This document shows, piece by piece, positions 26,097 through 34,790 of a DNA stretch of 64,000 nt. The stretch is taken from the NCBI RefSeq assembly GCF_004521915.1, contig NZ_SDKD01000002.1, positions 186,862 to 250,861 of the forward strand. The letters run 5' to 3'. Below the pieces are notes generated by a model that did not search any database, was not told the origin of the DNA, and saw only the letters and a list, made by a program, of their open reading frames with translations. The stretch is from Brevibacillus migulae. Its GTDB lineage: Bacteria; Bacillota; Bacilli; Brevibacillales; Brevibacillaceae. Position 1 is the first letter of the stretch. The number at the start of each line of letters is the position of its first letter. The position numbers and the translations under genes are program-made.

Positions 26097-27302
26097 GTGA
26101 AACGGGAATTGTGGAAGGAAATGCCACCGTCGGTAAAACTGTTGTTGGCCATTTCTTTTTTGATGAATATGGGTTTCTATGCCCTGGTGCCTTATCTGAC
26201 GCTGTATCTGACAGGCAGCATCGGTTGGACATTGGCGATGGCGGGCTTCGTGCTGGCAGTCCGGCAATTTTCGCAGCAGGGCTTTGCGTTTCTGGGCGGG
26301 ATCATTGCTGACCTGTTTGGCTACAAAGGCACCATGGTGCTGGGAATGGCCATACGGGCAACAGGTTTTGCCATGTTTGCTTTTTGTACCGAGACTTGGC
26401 ATTTTTTTGTGGCGGCCATACTCTCCGGCTTGGGCGGCTCGCTGTTTGAGCCTGCGTTTTCCGCTGCCTTTGCCGTACTGACACCGGAGTCGATACGCAA
26501 AGATGTGTTTGCGTTGAAAAATGTGCTCTCCAATGTCGGTGTTGTCGGCTCGCAAATCGTGGGTACGGCATTGTCCATGTTTGATTTTTTCTGGCTATCG
26601 ATATTTGCAGGGGGATTGTTCTACGCGAATGCACTCATGACGCTGTTTTGTGTTCCGCCGATTTCCGCCCAAAACGCCCGCGGCGGTGTGCTGAACAGCA
26701 TGGCTGTCGTCGTGAAGGATCGGCATTTCGTACAGTATACACTCATTTTGATCGGCTACTATTATCTCTACATGCAGCTGTTTCTCTGTATCCCGAAGCT
26801 CGTGCAGGATGTCATGAAGGATCAGACCTCCGTGGGGATCGTGCTGTCTGCTGTGTCCATCTTCATCATTTTGCTGCAGATGAAAGTGGTGAACTGGCTG
26901 CAGGGCTTTCATCAACGCTTGACATTAATCGGATTAGGGACGCTGGTGATGGGGATAGGACTCTTCCTGCTAAGCTTTGCGGATTCCCTCTTGCTCTTTG
27001 TGTTGGATGCATTTCTGTTTGCCTTGGGCACCATGATTTCTGCTCCTTTGCTGGTGGATATGGTCCCGCGCTTGGCTCCCCGCGATCTATTGGGCGCTTA
27101 CTACGGATTTAACGGTTACGCGTTGGCGATCGGGGGTTCGTTTGGGCAGGTCGCAGGCGGGTGGGTCTATGATATGGGAAACTCGCTGGAGATGTCGTGG
27201 ATGCCTTGGACGGTTTGCCTGCTCATCGGAGGAAGCGTCGCCTGGCTGCTGTATCGGATGGAAACGAAGCTGCGCCTGCGGGTATCCGGACAAGATTTCT
27301 AG
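26097..27302 (+). CDS. MFS transporter, 401 aa
   Basis: Twelve hydrophobic segments are apparent. The loop motif between helices 2 and 3, GGIIADLFGYKGTMVLGMA, matches the MFS GxLaDrxGrk signature. Helix 5 has a drug-exporter-like GLGGSLFEPAFSA segment. The likely start is GTG 26097 after GGAGGG. It is divergent from the LysR gene and is its plausible target. Probable function is drug or metabolite efflux; the substrate is not deducible. Confidence 0.9.
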   Translation: MKRELWKEMPPSVKLLLAISFLMNMGFYALVPYLTLYLTGSIGWTLAMAGFVLAVRQFSQQGFAFLGGIIADLFGYKGTMVLGMAIRATGFAMFAFCTETWHFFVAAILSGLGGSLFEPAFSAAFAVLTPESIRKDVFALKNVLSNVGVVGSQIVGTALSMFDFFWLSIFAGGLFYANALMTLFCVPPISAQNARGGVLNSMAVVVKDRHFVQYTLILIGYYYLYMQLFLCIPKLVQDVMKDQTSVGIVLSAVSIFIILLQMKVVNWLQGFHQRLTLIGLGTLVMGIGLFLLSFADSLLLFVLDAFLFALGTMISAPLLVDMVPRLAPRDLLGAYYGFNGYALAIGGSFGQVAGGWVYDMGNSLEMSWMPWTVCLLIGGSVAWLLYRMETKLRLRVSGQDF

Positions 27303-27377
27303 ACAGAGAGCACAACCATTTGTCTGCTTCTGCGTCCAATGTAAATAGAACGAGACAGCAAGAGAGGAGTTATTCGC

Positions 27378-29642
27378 GTGGACGTACGACGATTAACCAA
27401 GCAACCGTGCACAAAGGTTCTAGGCTGGGCGACAAGCCTTGCCATGCTTACGCAGCTAAGCGTCGCACCCGTACAAGCAGGGCAAGCGAGCGAAGCGGCT
27501 CCTCGTGAGATCCCGCTGCTGCAAAGGGCGATGGCGCAAGTAGAGGTAGATGGAAACGCAAATACGATTGAGACTCTGCGGTGGGAACAGGCAGGGGATC
27601 GTTATCAGATGATCTTGAGTGGTTCAGCGCATTCGCTGTGGAAAAAAACGGGTCCTTTGTTCTATCATCCGATTCAGGCGTGGGAAGGGGATGCGGACCA
27701 TGATGGGCAGCGCGACTTGATCATCGTCTGGCAGGAAGATGCTTCAGGCGGTACCATGCAGTATTGGCTGCTGCGAGGCGGTGTCCGGCCATCACTGGGC
27801 TATCAATCCGAGGACTACCCGCAAGGCAGTGTGGAATTGCGCGAGGAGGGATTGTTTCTCACTTACTCTGTCTTTGAACCTGGCGACGCCAATGCCTTTC
27901 CATCCCGTCGCGTAGAGGAAAGATGGGGAAATCGCAATTGGCGCATGCTTGCCAAGAAGACGGTAGACAACAGAAAAACACGGCTGTCGGCTCAGGCGGG
28001 GAGCAATAAAAACCCGCCGATGTATGAAATCGAAGAGATGCTGGAGGACGTGGCTCAAAAGTACGGAATCCCGCCGGCTCTGCTGAAAGCCATTGCCTGG
28101 CAGGAAAGCACCTGGCGGCAGTTTGATGCGAACGGGAATCCGTTGATCAGCTTTGATGGCGGGATTGGCATCATGCAGCTGACCAATCAGTGGAGCTATG
28201 ACCAACAGCGCCTGAAAACGGATATCCGCTACAACATTGAGGCGGGGGCGCAAGTACTGCTGGACAAGCGTTCCTATACAAAATCCTTACTGCCTGCGAT
28301 TGGCAGCATGGATAAGGATGAGATGGAAAGCTGGTATTTTGCCGTTTGGGCGTATAACGGCTGGTCCATGTACAATAATCCGCATAATATCCCGAATAAA
28401 TTCAGGAAAACAGCCGCTTATCAAGATAATGTGTATGCGTTCGCGCACGATTATTTTGGCCAGACGATCACGAAAATTCCGAAGGCTTTGATTCCAGCCA
28501 CGACGGTTCCATCCGGAAGAACGAGCTACAAGACACCATTGCCGATTCATGTTACAGGGGAAGATACCCGGCGAAGAGACATCCAGGTCGGCGATACCGT
28601 GGAAGTATCGGGACTAACGCAGTCGCTGAATGTGAGACAAAGCGGCGGTCTCAGTGGTCGTGTCATTGGATCGATGAAGACCAAGGAGCGGGGAGTTGTG
28701 CTGAAAGGTCCGAGTGAACGCGATGGCTATGAGTGGTATCAGCTCAAATATAAAAATGGGACAGGCTGGGCGGCGGGACACTATATGGTCGCGGTCCTTG
28801 ACGAACGTGTGTCCCTGGCAGAAGTGCTGGAAAACGATGCCGCCAGCTTGCAGGAAAATGCGAGGAAGGCTGATGGGCGCAATCTGTATCTGCAAGCTGG
28901 TGATCTGACGATGCCCTGGCAGTCTGTCTTGGATAACGGCGGCTTGGCTGCTGCTTTGAAAACGTACCAATGGAATGAGCTGTGGCTGGAAAGAACGTCG
29001 TCGACACGAAAAGAGAATAAGCCAAGCAAAACGGGCACCGGTTGGCTGGAGGAGCTTTCCCCTGCCTGGAATGAGCAGAACGTCGCGCTAACCGCGCCCA
29101 TCACACTGCAGGTCGATGCAGATGATACCGTACCGGTAAAAGAAAGCGAGTTTACCCTGGTGAATAGCAAAGGGAAAACGTTGTCCGTGAAGGTATCGCA
29201 TACCGGAAGACAAACGGAAACCTGGACGATCAAGCCGGAACGATCCTGGGAAAAAGGAGAGACATACACGCTCTTTTATCGCAATCTGCCGCTGACCAGG
29301 TTTACAGCAGGCACAGGGAAAGGAGCTTCCCTGGATGGCTTTGAGATGTATGAGCCCGCTGGGAACGAGATCTCGATCTACAAAACAATCGAGATCGGCT
29401 TCAGCAAGGCGATGGACGCTAAAACAGTCACAAGCAAACATGTCTGGCTGGAGGATGAAAGCGGGAAGCGGGTAGAAACAACCCTTTCCCTTTCAAAGGA
29501 TAAACGCAGTTTGTTTGTGAACCCTCGCAAATCTTTGAAGTCCGGCTCCATCTATTACGTCAAAATGACGACTGGCCTTCGTTCAACCGCAGGTGTCCCC
29601 ATGAAGAAGAACATGGCCTATTTGTTTCAAACCAAACGGTGA
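27378..29642 (+). CDS. Secreted lytic transglycosylase with SH3b and Ig-like domains, 754 aa
   Basis: A Sec signal peptide (about residues 1-35, ending VQA) precedes an N-terminal domain with VEVDGNANTIETLRWEQAGD. The SLT domain (about 215-340) has KAIAWQESTWR with the catalytic glutamate and GGIGIMQLTNQW. An SH3b domain follows (about 395-455, LNVRQSGG...GWAAGHYM). At the C-terminus two Ig-like modules of the Big_5 type are present, the second with GFSKAMD and YYVKMTTGLRS. It cleaves peptidoglycan glycan strands outside the cell. The GTG start follows GAGAGGAG. Confidence 0.88.
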   Translation: MDVRRLTKQPCTKVLGWATSLAMLTQLSVAPVQAGQASEAAPREIPLLQRAMAQVEVDGNANTIETLRWEQAGDRYQMILSGSAHSLWKKTGPLFYHPIQAWEGDADHDGQRDLIIVWQEDASGGTMQYWLLRGGVRPSLGYQSEDYPQGSVELREEGLFLTYSVFEPGDANAFPSRRVEERWGNRNWRMLAKKTVDNRKTRLSAQAGSNKNPPMYEIEEMLEDVAQKYGIPPALLKAIAWQESTWRQFDANGNPLISFDGGIGIMQLTNQWSYDQQRLKTDIRYNIEAGAQVLLDKRSYTKSLLPAIGSMDKDEMESWYFAVWAYNGWSMYNNPHNIPNKFRKTAAYQDNVYAFAHDYFGQTITKIPKALIPATTVPSGRTSYKTPLPIHVTGEDTRRRDIQVGDTVEVSGLTQSLNVRQSGGLSGRVIGSMKTKERGVVLKGPSERDGYEWYQLKYKNGTGWAAGHYMVAVLDERVSLAEVLENDAASLQENARKADGRNLYLQAGDLTMPWQSVLDNGGLAAALKTYQWNELWLERTSSTRKENKPSKTGTGWLEELSPAWNEQNVALTAPITLQVDADDTVPVKESEFTLVNSKGKTLSVKVSHTGRQTETWTIKPERSWEKGETYTLFYRNLPLTRFTAGTGKGASLDGFEMYEPAGNEISIYKTIEIGFSKAMDAKTVTSKHVWLEDESGKRVETTLSLSKDKRSLFVNPRKSLKSGSIYYVKMTTGLRSTAGVPMKKNMAYLFQTKR

Positions 29643-29762
29643 TGACACAAAATTGCCTTGTCGTGTTCGTAAAAATAGGGCTGTACATTGTAACTTTTTT
29701 CTCCCCTCTTCCGTATAATAGGTAGATGCCTAGTCACAATCAACGGGAAGGGGAGGGATAAA

Positions 29763-29873
29763 ATGGAGGAAAAGGGCAATTTGCGAAAATGGTTGTTCGT
29801 AACAAGCTCAGTTGGATTCGCGGTTTTCGCGATGGTGGTCATCACGGAAATTGTGCGCATATCCATTCATTAA
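29763..29873 (+). CDS. Small membrane protein, 36 aa
   Basis: A short frame behind GGGGAGGG encodes MEEKGNLRKWLFVTSSVGFA and VFAMVVITEIVRISIH: a charged N-terminus and a single transmembrane helix. The ribosome binding site, immediate terminator and hydrophobicity support expression. I do not recognise a family. Confidence 0.6.
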   Translation: MEEKGNLRKWLFVTSSVGFAVFAMVVITEIVRISIH

Positions 29874-29889
29874 ATATATAGCAGGGCAG

Positions 29890-29922
29890 GCCTATCGCGG
29901 CATTCGCGGTAGGCTTTTTTGT
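29890..29922 (+). terminator. Terminator after the 36-aa gene
   Basis: GCCTATCGCG and CGCGGTAGGC enclose a 5-base loop and are followed by six T. Confidence 0.85.
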
Positions 29923-29980
29923 TTTCCTCTTTCATTTTGGAACATACTATGGAAACCTTGTTCAAATAGGTGGTGTTCTG

Positions 29981-30772
29981 GTGAAGAGACAGATTTGTCA
30001 CATCCTTATGCTGTCCGTTTTGATCGTGATTGGTGCCTCGAGCATGCCCATTCAGGCAAGCCCGCAGGAAGTGGACCCAGGTGGCGTCCGATTGGCTCAG
30101 CCGATCAAAAAAGTGGCTTTCGTAATTGACGATTTTGGCAATAATATGGCGGGAACAAAAGAAATGATGGACATGTCCATCCCGTTGGCGGTGGCGGTTA
30201 TGCCATTTTTGCCCACAACACAAAGGGACGCGATCTGGGCGCATGAAAAGAAGCATGAGGTGCTCGTCCATTTGCCCATGGAGCCGAGAAAAGGGAAAAA
30301 GCATTGGCTGGGACCGGGCGCGATTACAACGGATTTATCCGATGAAGAGATACGCAGCAGGGTCAACAAAGCAATTGACGATGTCCCTTTTGCAATCGGT
30401 GTCAACAATCATATGGGCTCAAAAGCCACCGCAGATCCGCGGGTAATGGGCATCATCATGGAGGTCTGCAAGGAGCGCGGGCTGTTCTATCTGGACAGTC
30501 GAACGACCTCGAAAAGTGTGGCTGCTTTGCTCGCGCAGGAGAAAGGAGTACCGTTTCTCGAAAACAGCCTGTTTTTGGACGATCAATATACAACAAAACA
30601 TATTCGCAAGCAGATGGAACTCTTGTGCAAGAACATCGATAAGCAGCGTGTATGTATTGCCATCGGACACGTAGGGCCACCCGGAAAGAAAACCGCACGA
30701 GTGCTGCGCGACTATATTGAACGCATCAAGCAAGACGCAGTGATTGTTCCGTTGTCTACACTGATTGAGTAA
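29981..30772 (+). CDS. Divergent polysaccharide deacetylase family protein (YibQ-like), 263 aa
   Basis: After a signal peptide (about residues 1-25) the sequence shows KVAFVIDDFGNN, PLAVAVMPFLP, HEVLVHLPMEP and GVNNHMGSKAT. These are the landmarks of the divergent polysaccharide deacetylase family (NodB-related barrel). FLDSRTTS and AIGHVGPP complete the metal and acid sites. It probably acts in the cell wall. Translation begins at GTG 29981 with GGTGG-type initiation signals. Confidence 0.9.
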   Translation: MKRQICHILMLSVLIVIGASSMPIQASPQEVDPGGVRLAQPIKKVAFVIDDFGNNMAGTKEMMDMSIPLAVAVMPFLPTTQRDAIWAHEKKHEVLVHLPMEPRKGKKHWLGPGAITTDLSDEEIRSRVNKAIDDVPFAIGVNNHMGSKATADPRVMGIIMEVCKERGLFYLDSRTTSKSVAALLAQEKGVPFLENSLFLDDQYTTKHIRKQMELLCKNIDKQRVCIAIGHVGPPGKKTARVLRDYIERIKQDAVIVPLSTLIE

Positions 30773-30820
30773 AGAAAAACTAGCAATCTAGCAACAATTT
30801 TTCGACAAATACCGACATTA

Positions 30821-30929
30821 TGTGGATAATTATGCAAATACAATCCACACTGCAACTGGTGGTTTTTTCCTTTTTGTGCACAGGTTGCCCACATGTTACT
30901 CACACGATTTCCACACGGCTTGTGGATAC
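30821..30929. promoter_or_regulatory. Cluster of DnaA-box-like sequences upstream of sda
   Basis: Within 109 bp I count one perfect DnaA box (TTATCCACA, complement of 30821-30829). Three others have one mismatch: TTGTGCACA at 30874-30882, TTACTCACA at 30896-30904, and GTATCCACA as the complement of 30921-30929. Three weaker sites lie at 30841-30849, 30885-30893 and 30907-30915. In B. subtilis sda transcription is DnaA-controlled, so this fits a conserved replication checkpoint on sporulation. Confidence 0.8.
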
Positions 30930-30995
30930 TGGAACGGTTGTTCGATAGGATGCTCCATGCTACAATGATCACATCAAGTGGCGGAGGTGAGGAAC

Positions 30996-31133
30996 ATGCG
31001 GTACTTAAGCGATCAGATGCTGGTAGACGTATATCATCGAGCAATCGACTTGCGTTTGGAAGAAGCCTTCATCGAATTGCTCCATCAGGAACTGCAGAGA
31101 CGGAACCTCTTCGTCGCAGGAGCAAGTGCATAA
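30996..31133 (+). CDS. sda: Sporulation histidine kinase inhibitor Sda, 45 aa
   Basis: The product begins MRYLSDQMLVDVYHRAIDLR and continues LEEAFIELLHQELQRRNLF. It has the length, two-helix hairpin pattern and MRxLSDxLLxxxYxxA...FIxLxxxExxRR signature of Sda. Sda binds sporulation kinases such as KinA and blocks autophosphorylation when replication is perturbed. A GGAGGTGAGG site precedes ATG 30996 and a hairpin terminator follows. DnaA-box-like sites upstream suggest the classical regulation. Confidence 0.92.
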   Translation: MRYLSDQMLVDVYHRAIDLRLEEAFIELLHQELQRRNLFVAGASA

Positions 31134-31159
31134 AAATAAAAGATAGTGAAACTGGTAAT

Positions 31160-31187
31160 GGCCTCCCTTTTTGGGGGGCTTTTTGTG
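31160..31187 (+). terminator. sda terminator
   Basis: GCCTCCC and GGGGGGC form the stem, followed by five T. Confidence 0.85.
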
Positions 31188-31213
31188 TACTGTCCATCCG
31201 TGCAAAAGAATGA

Positions 31214-31242
31214 TTGACAATATTTACATGATGGAGTATAAA
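31214..31242 (+). promoter_or_regulatory. SigA promoter of the NAD operon
   Basis: A perfect TTGACA (31214-31219) is followed after exactly 17 bp by TATAAA (31237-31242). Immediately downstream is a 21-bp palindrome that would cover the transcription start. Confidence 0.85.
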
Positions 31243-31243
31243 G

Positions 31244-31264
31244 TAATTAATGATTCATTAATTA
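31244..31264. promoter_or_regulatory. Perfect 21-bp palindrome, putative NrtR operator
   Basis: Half-sites TAATTAATGA and TCATTAATTA are exact reverse complements around a single central T. The palindrome begins 1 bp after the -10 element, so a bound dimer would block initiation. The first gene of the operon encodes an NrtR-type Nudix/winged-helix regulator, making it the obvious ligand. Site identity is inferred, not tested. Confidence 0.75.
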
Positions 31265-31296
31265 GTAATTGCTGTGTTCGAAAGAGGTGGTAAGCC

Positions 31297-32055
31297 ATGG
31301 AGTCATCAATCCCTAATCAGACACCAATCAAAAAATATCGTACGCCAGATGGCTACACCAGTGATATTGCTGTATTCACAATTGTGAATGATGAGAAGCC
31401 GACGCTCAAACTCATGCTAATCAAGCGAACCGAGCTGAATGCAGAAGGCGAGCCCAATGTGGAAGGAGGCAAATGGGCACTTCCGGGCGGATTCGTTCAG
31501 CCGCATGAAACCGCTTATGAAGCTGCCTTGCGCGAACTGAAGGAGGAGACAGGCGTCGATGGGTTTCACGTCAAGCACTTTGGCGTATTCGACAAGCCTG
31601 GGCGGGACCCGCGAGGATGGATTATATCCAACGCGCATTATGCCATTGTTCCGAATGATTACTTGGAAGCCAGACAGGCAGCCGATGATGCTCAAGAAGT
31701 AGAATTGTTTTCCGTTGACCAGGTATGTCAGCTCTCGCTTGCCTTTGATCATCGTGAAATCATTGAGGAAGCCATGGAATGGATCAAGCGGGACATGGTA
31801 CAGACGACGCTGGCACGAAGCTTTCTGCCGCCTGAATTCACGATATCGGAACTGCAAAGCGTCATTCTGGCAGTTGTCCAGGACCCGCAAGTGGAAAGCA
31901 AGCCTGCCTTTTTTGCCAAGGCGCAGAAGTTGCCTTTTATCGAGGTCGTCCTGGAGAAGGATGGCCAGGCAAAAACGACCCAACGCAATTCGTCACGGCC
32001 GGCTAAGCTGTATCGATTTAATGACTATGAGTTGGTCAAGTCCATTTACCGGTAG
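31297..32055 (+). CDS. nrtR: NrtR-type Nudix transcriptional regulator of NAD biosynthesis, 252 aa
   Basis: An N-terminal Nudix domain carries an intact Nudix box (GFVQPHE...REL-EE-GV, residues 65-87). It is followed by a winged-helix-like C-terminal domain with SFLPPEFTISELQSVILAV, then PAFFAKAQKLPFIE and SRPAKLYRFND, the NrtR architecture. NrtR repressors sense ADP-ribose or NAD status. The gene heads a five-gene NAD operon behind a perfect palindrome. Because the catalytic box is complete, ADP-ribose hydrolase activity is also possible. ATG 31297 follows GAGGTGG. Confidence 0.85.
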   Translation: MESSIPNQTPIKKYRTPDGYTSDIAVFTIVNDEKPTLKLMLIKRTELNAEGEPNVEGGKWALPGGFVQPHETAYEAALRELKEETGVDGFHVKHFGVFDKPGRDPRGWIISNAHYAIVPNDYLEARQAADDAQEVELFSVDQVCQLSLAFDHREIIEEAMEWIKRDMVQTTLARSFLPPEFTISELQSVILAVVQDPQVESKPAFFAKAQKLPFIEVVLEKDGQAKTTQRNSSRPAKLYRFNDYELVKSIYR

Positions 32056-32075
32056 GAAAAAGGAGGATGTTTACG

Positions 32076-32621
32076 ATGAAAGCGCTGATTAACATTGATT
32101 ATACCTTTGATTTTGTTGCGGATGCAGGGGCTCTGACCTGCGGAAAGCCGGGGCAGGCGATTGAAGAGGAGATTGTCCGCTTGACGAGTGAAGCGATTCA
32201 ACAAGGTGATTATGTCGTGTTTGCTGTAGACATTCATCATGAAAATGATCCCTATCATCCGGAGACGAAGCTGTTCCCGCCGCATAACATTGCCCGTACA
32301 GCCGGAAGGGATCTGTATGGGCAATTGCAGCAAGTCTACGAACAGCATAAGGACAAAGAAAATGTGTACTACATGGATAAGACACGCTACAGTGCCTTTG
32401 CAGGGACCGATCTGGAAATAAGACTGCGGGAACGCGGCATCACCGAGGTCCATTTGGTAGGCGTGTGCACCGATATTTGCGTGCTGCATACCGCGGTAGA
32501 TGCGTACAACCGAGGCTTTTCGATCGTAATCCACGAAAAAGCAGTCGCCAGCTTCAATCAGGCTGGACATGAATGGGCGCTTGGACACTTTACAGGATGC
32601 TTGGGAGCAACTGTGCTATAA
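32076..32621 (+). CDS. pncA: Nicotinamidase-like cysteine hydrolase, 181 aa
   Basis: Isochorismatase-fold hydrolase with the triad Asp8, Lys102 and Cys135 (GVCTDICVLHTA). The metal site DIHHENDPYH...FPPH (about 52-70) is typical of nicotinamidases. It converts nicotinamide to nicotinate, the substrate of the next gene. The second ATG (32076) is chosen because the AAGGAGG site is directly adjacent to the first (32067). It lies 20 bp after nrtR. Confidence 0.88.
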   Translation: MKALINIDYTFDFVADAGALTCGKPGQAIEEEIVRLTSEAIQQGDYVVFAVDIHHENDPYHPETKLFPPHNIARTAGRDLYGQLQQVYEQHKDKENVYYMDKTRYSAFAGTDLEIRLRERGITEVHLVGVCTDICVLHTAVDAYNRGFSIVIHEKAVASFNQAGHEWALGHFTGCLGATVL

Positions 32622-32648
32622 TTTGGAAAAAGAGAGAGGCTGACCACA

Positions 32649-34121
32649 ATGACTCGATACAAAGATGATAGCTTGGCGTTGCATACCGATCTGTATCAGA
32701 TCAATATGGCGCAAACCTATTGGGAAGATCAGATGCACAACCGCCGAGCCGTGTTTGAAGTGTTTTTCCGCAAGCTTCCTTTTGGCAATGGCTATGCCTT
32801 GTTTGCCGGATTGGAAAGGGTCGTCGACTATTTGCGGAGCTTCTCCTTCACCGAGAGCGATATCGCTTACCTGCGGGATGAACTAGGGTACGACGAGGCA
32901 TTCCTGGAGTACTTGAGCGGCATGCGCTTTACCGGGACGATCCGATCGATGCGCGAGGGGGAGATGGTGTTTGCCAATGAACCCATCTTGCGGATCGAGG
33001 CACCGCTTGCCGAAGCGCAATTGATCGAGACGGCGATCCTCAATATCATCAATTTCCAAACGCTGATTGCAACCAAAGCTTCCCGCGTCAAACAAGTGGC
33101 AGGAGACGCTCCGGTGATGGAATTTGGAACGCGGCGGGCCCACGAGGTGGACGCGGCGCTGTGGGGGACGCGCGCAGCGGTGATAGGCGGCTTTGAATCC
33201 ACCAGCAACGTACGCGCCGGGAAACGATTCGGCCTGAAAGTATCCGGCACCCACGCCCACGCGCTGGTGCAGGCATACCGAGATGAATATCGGGCTTTCA
33301 CCCAATACGCCATGTCCCAGAAAAAGCATGGCAAGGCATGTGTCTTTCTGGTAGATACGTACGATACGCTGCGCTCCGGCATCCCGAATGCGATCCGGGT
33401 CGTGAAGGAGCTGGACATCGCCCATCTGTTTGCGGGGATTCGGCTTGATAGCGGCGACATGGCCTATCTGTCGAAGGAAGCGCGCAAGCTTTTGGATGAA
33501 GCGGGGTATACAGAGGCCAAAATTTTTGCTTCCAATGACCTAGATGAATACACGATTCTGAATCTGAAAGCACAGGGAGCCAAAATCGATGCATGGGGAG
33601 TCGGAACAAAAGCTATTACCGCCTATGATCAGCCTGCCTTGGGAGCGGTGTATAAACTGGTGTCCATCGAAAACGATCAGGGTGAAATGGTAGACACGAT
33701 CAAAATCTCCGCCAATCCGGAAAAGGTAACAACGCCGGGACTAAAGCGGGTTTATCGGATCATCAACCAGATGAATCATCATTCGGAAGGCGACTATATC
33801 GCGATGGAAGATGAAAATCCGCAAGAGGAAGAGAAATTGAAAATGTTTCACCCGATCCATACGTTTATCAGCAAGTTTGTCACGGATTTTGAAGCGAGAG
33901 AGCTGCACCATGACGTGATTGTGGACGGCCGGGTCGTCTACGATTTTCCGGATGTATACGAGATTCAGGCGTTCGCCAAACAAAATTTAAATCTCCTATG
34001 GGAAGAATACAAGCGCACGATGAATCCGGAGGAATATCCGGTCGACCTCAGCCAGAAATGCTGGGATAATAAGATGAAAAATATGGAAGAGGTACGCAAG
34101 CAGGTGGCCAAGCGTAAATAG
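32649..34121 (+). CDS. pncB: Nicotinate phosphoribosyltransferase, 490 aa
   Basis: It starts with the LHTDLYQINMAQTYW motif and contains GTRRAHEVDAALWGTRAA, the conserved FGTRRA block, then GIRLDSGDMAYLSKEARK and ASNDLDEYTI. It catalyses nicotinate + PRPP + ATP to nicotinate mononucleotide in NAD salvage. Length matches the Gram-positive class. It is flanked by pncA (27 bp) and nadD (21 bp), clearly one transcription unit. Confidence 0.95.
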   Translation: MTRYKDDSLALHTDLYQINMAQTYWEDQMHNRRAVFEVFFRKLPFGNGYALFAGLERVVDYLRSFSFTESDIAYLRDELGYDEAFLEYLSGMRFTGTIRSMREGEMVFANEPILRIEAPLAEAQLIETAILNIINFQTLIATKASRVKQVAGDAPVMEFGTRRAHEVDAALWGTRAAVIGGFESTSNVRAGKRFGLKVSGTHAHALVQAYRDEYRAFTQYAMSQKKHGKACVFLVDTYDTLRSGIPNAIRVVKELDIAHLFAGIRLDSGDMAYLSKEARKLLDEAGYTEAKIFASNDLDEYTILNLKAQGAKIDAWGVGTKAITAYDQPALGAVYKLVSIENDQGEMVDTIKISANPEKVTTPGLKRVYRIINQMNHHSEGDYIAMEDENPQEEEKLKMFHPIHTFISKFVTDFEARELHHDVIVDGRVVYDFPDVYEIQAFAKQNLNLLWEEYKRTMNPEEYPVDLSQKCWDNKMKNMEEVRKQVAKRK

Positions 34122-34142
34122 GCCGATGCTGGGGGGCAGGGT

Positions 34143-34790
34143 ATGAGGAAGATCGGAATTTACGGATCATCATTTGATCCAATCACGAATGTGCATCTCT
34201 GGACGGCGAGTACCATCGCGCATCGCGCCAAGCTGGATCTGGTGATATTTCTGCCGTGCTCGGATAAGCGGACGGATAAAGAGCTGCAGACCGGCAAGGA
34301 GCACCGGTGGAACATGCTGCAGCTGGCCATTCAAGATCATCCGAAGTTTTGTGCAGACCGCTACGAGATGGATAACGTGGACGGGACGTATTATACGGCA
34401 AACACCATGCGCTACTTTAAGCAAAAATTTCCTGAGGACGATCTGTATTTTATTATGGGTGCTGATCTGCTATATGATATCGATCACCCGTCAGACCCAT
34501 CGCGCAGATGGAAGCATCGGGAAGAGCTGATTGCCGAAAACAAATTCATCGTCATGGCGCGTGAAGGCATCGATATGCTCAAAGCCATCTCGCAAAGCCC
34601 TTTATTGCGCAACCATGACGATGGCACGCGCTTTCACCTGATCGACAAAGGCTTGGCGATGGAGATCAGCTCCACCTATATCCGGGAAGAGTTTGCGCGC
34701 GGGGGCGAACCTCGTTATTTACTCCCGGATACCTGCTACCATTACATTCGGGAGCATCGGTTATACCAATCTGCATTGGATAGGAGATAG
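34143..34790 (+). CDS. nadD: Nicotinate-nucleotide adenylyltransferase (NadD-like), 215 aa
   Basis: A nucleotidyltransferase with YGSSFDPITNVHL (residues 7-19), FIMGADLL and the C-terminal ISSTYIREEF. NadD adenylates nicotinate mononucleotide to deamido-NAD. The signature uses Thr instead of the first His of the common FDPIHxGH, i.e. the (T/H)xxH variant. It may be a salvage-dedicated paralogue, since Bacillales usually carry another nadD beside yqeK. Its stop is contiguous with the nadE start. Confidence 0.85.
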   Translation: MRKIGIYGSSFDPITNVHLWTASTIAHRAKLDLVIFLPCSDKRTDKELQTGKEHRWNMLQLAIQDHPKFCADRYEMDNVDGTYYTANTMRYFKQKFPEDDLYFIMGADLLYDIDHPSDPSRRWKHREELIAENKFIVMAREGIDMLKAISQSPLLRNHDDGTRFHLIDKGLAMEISSTYIREEFARGGEPRYLLPDTCYHYIREHRLYQSALDRR

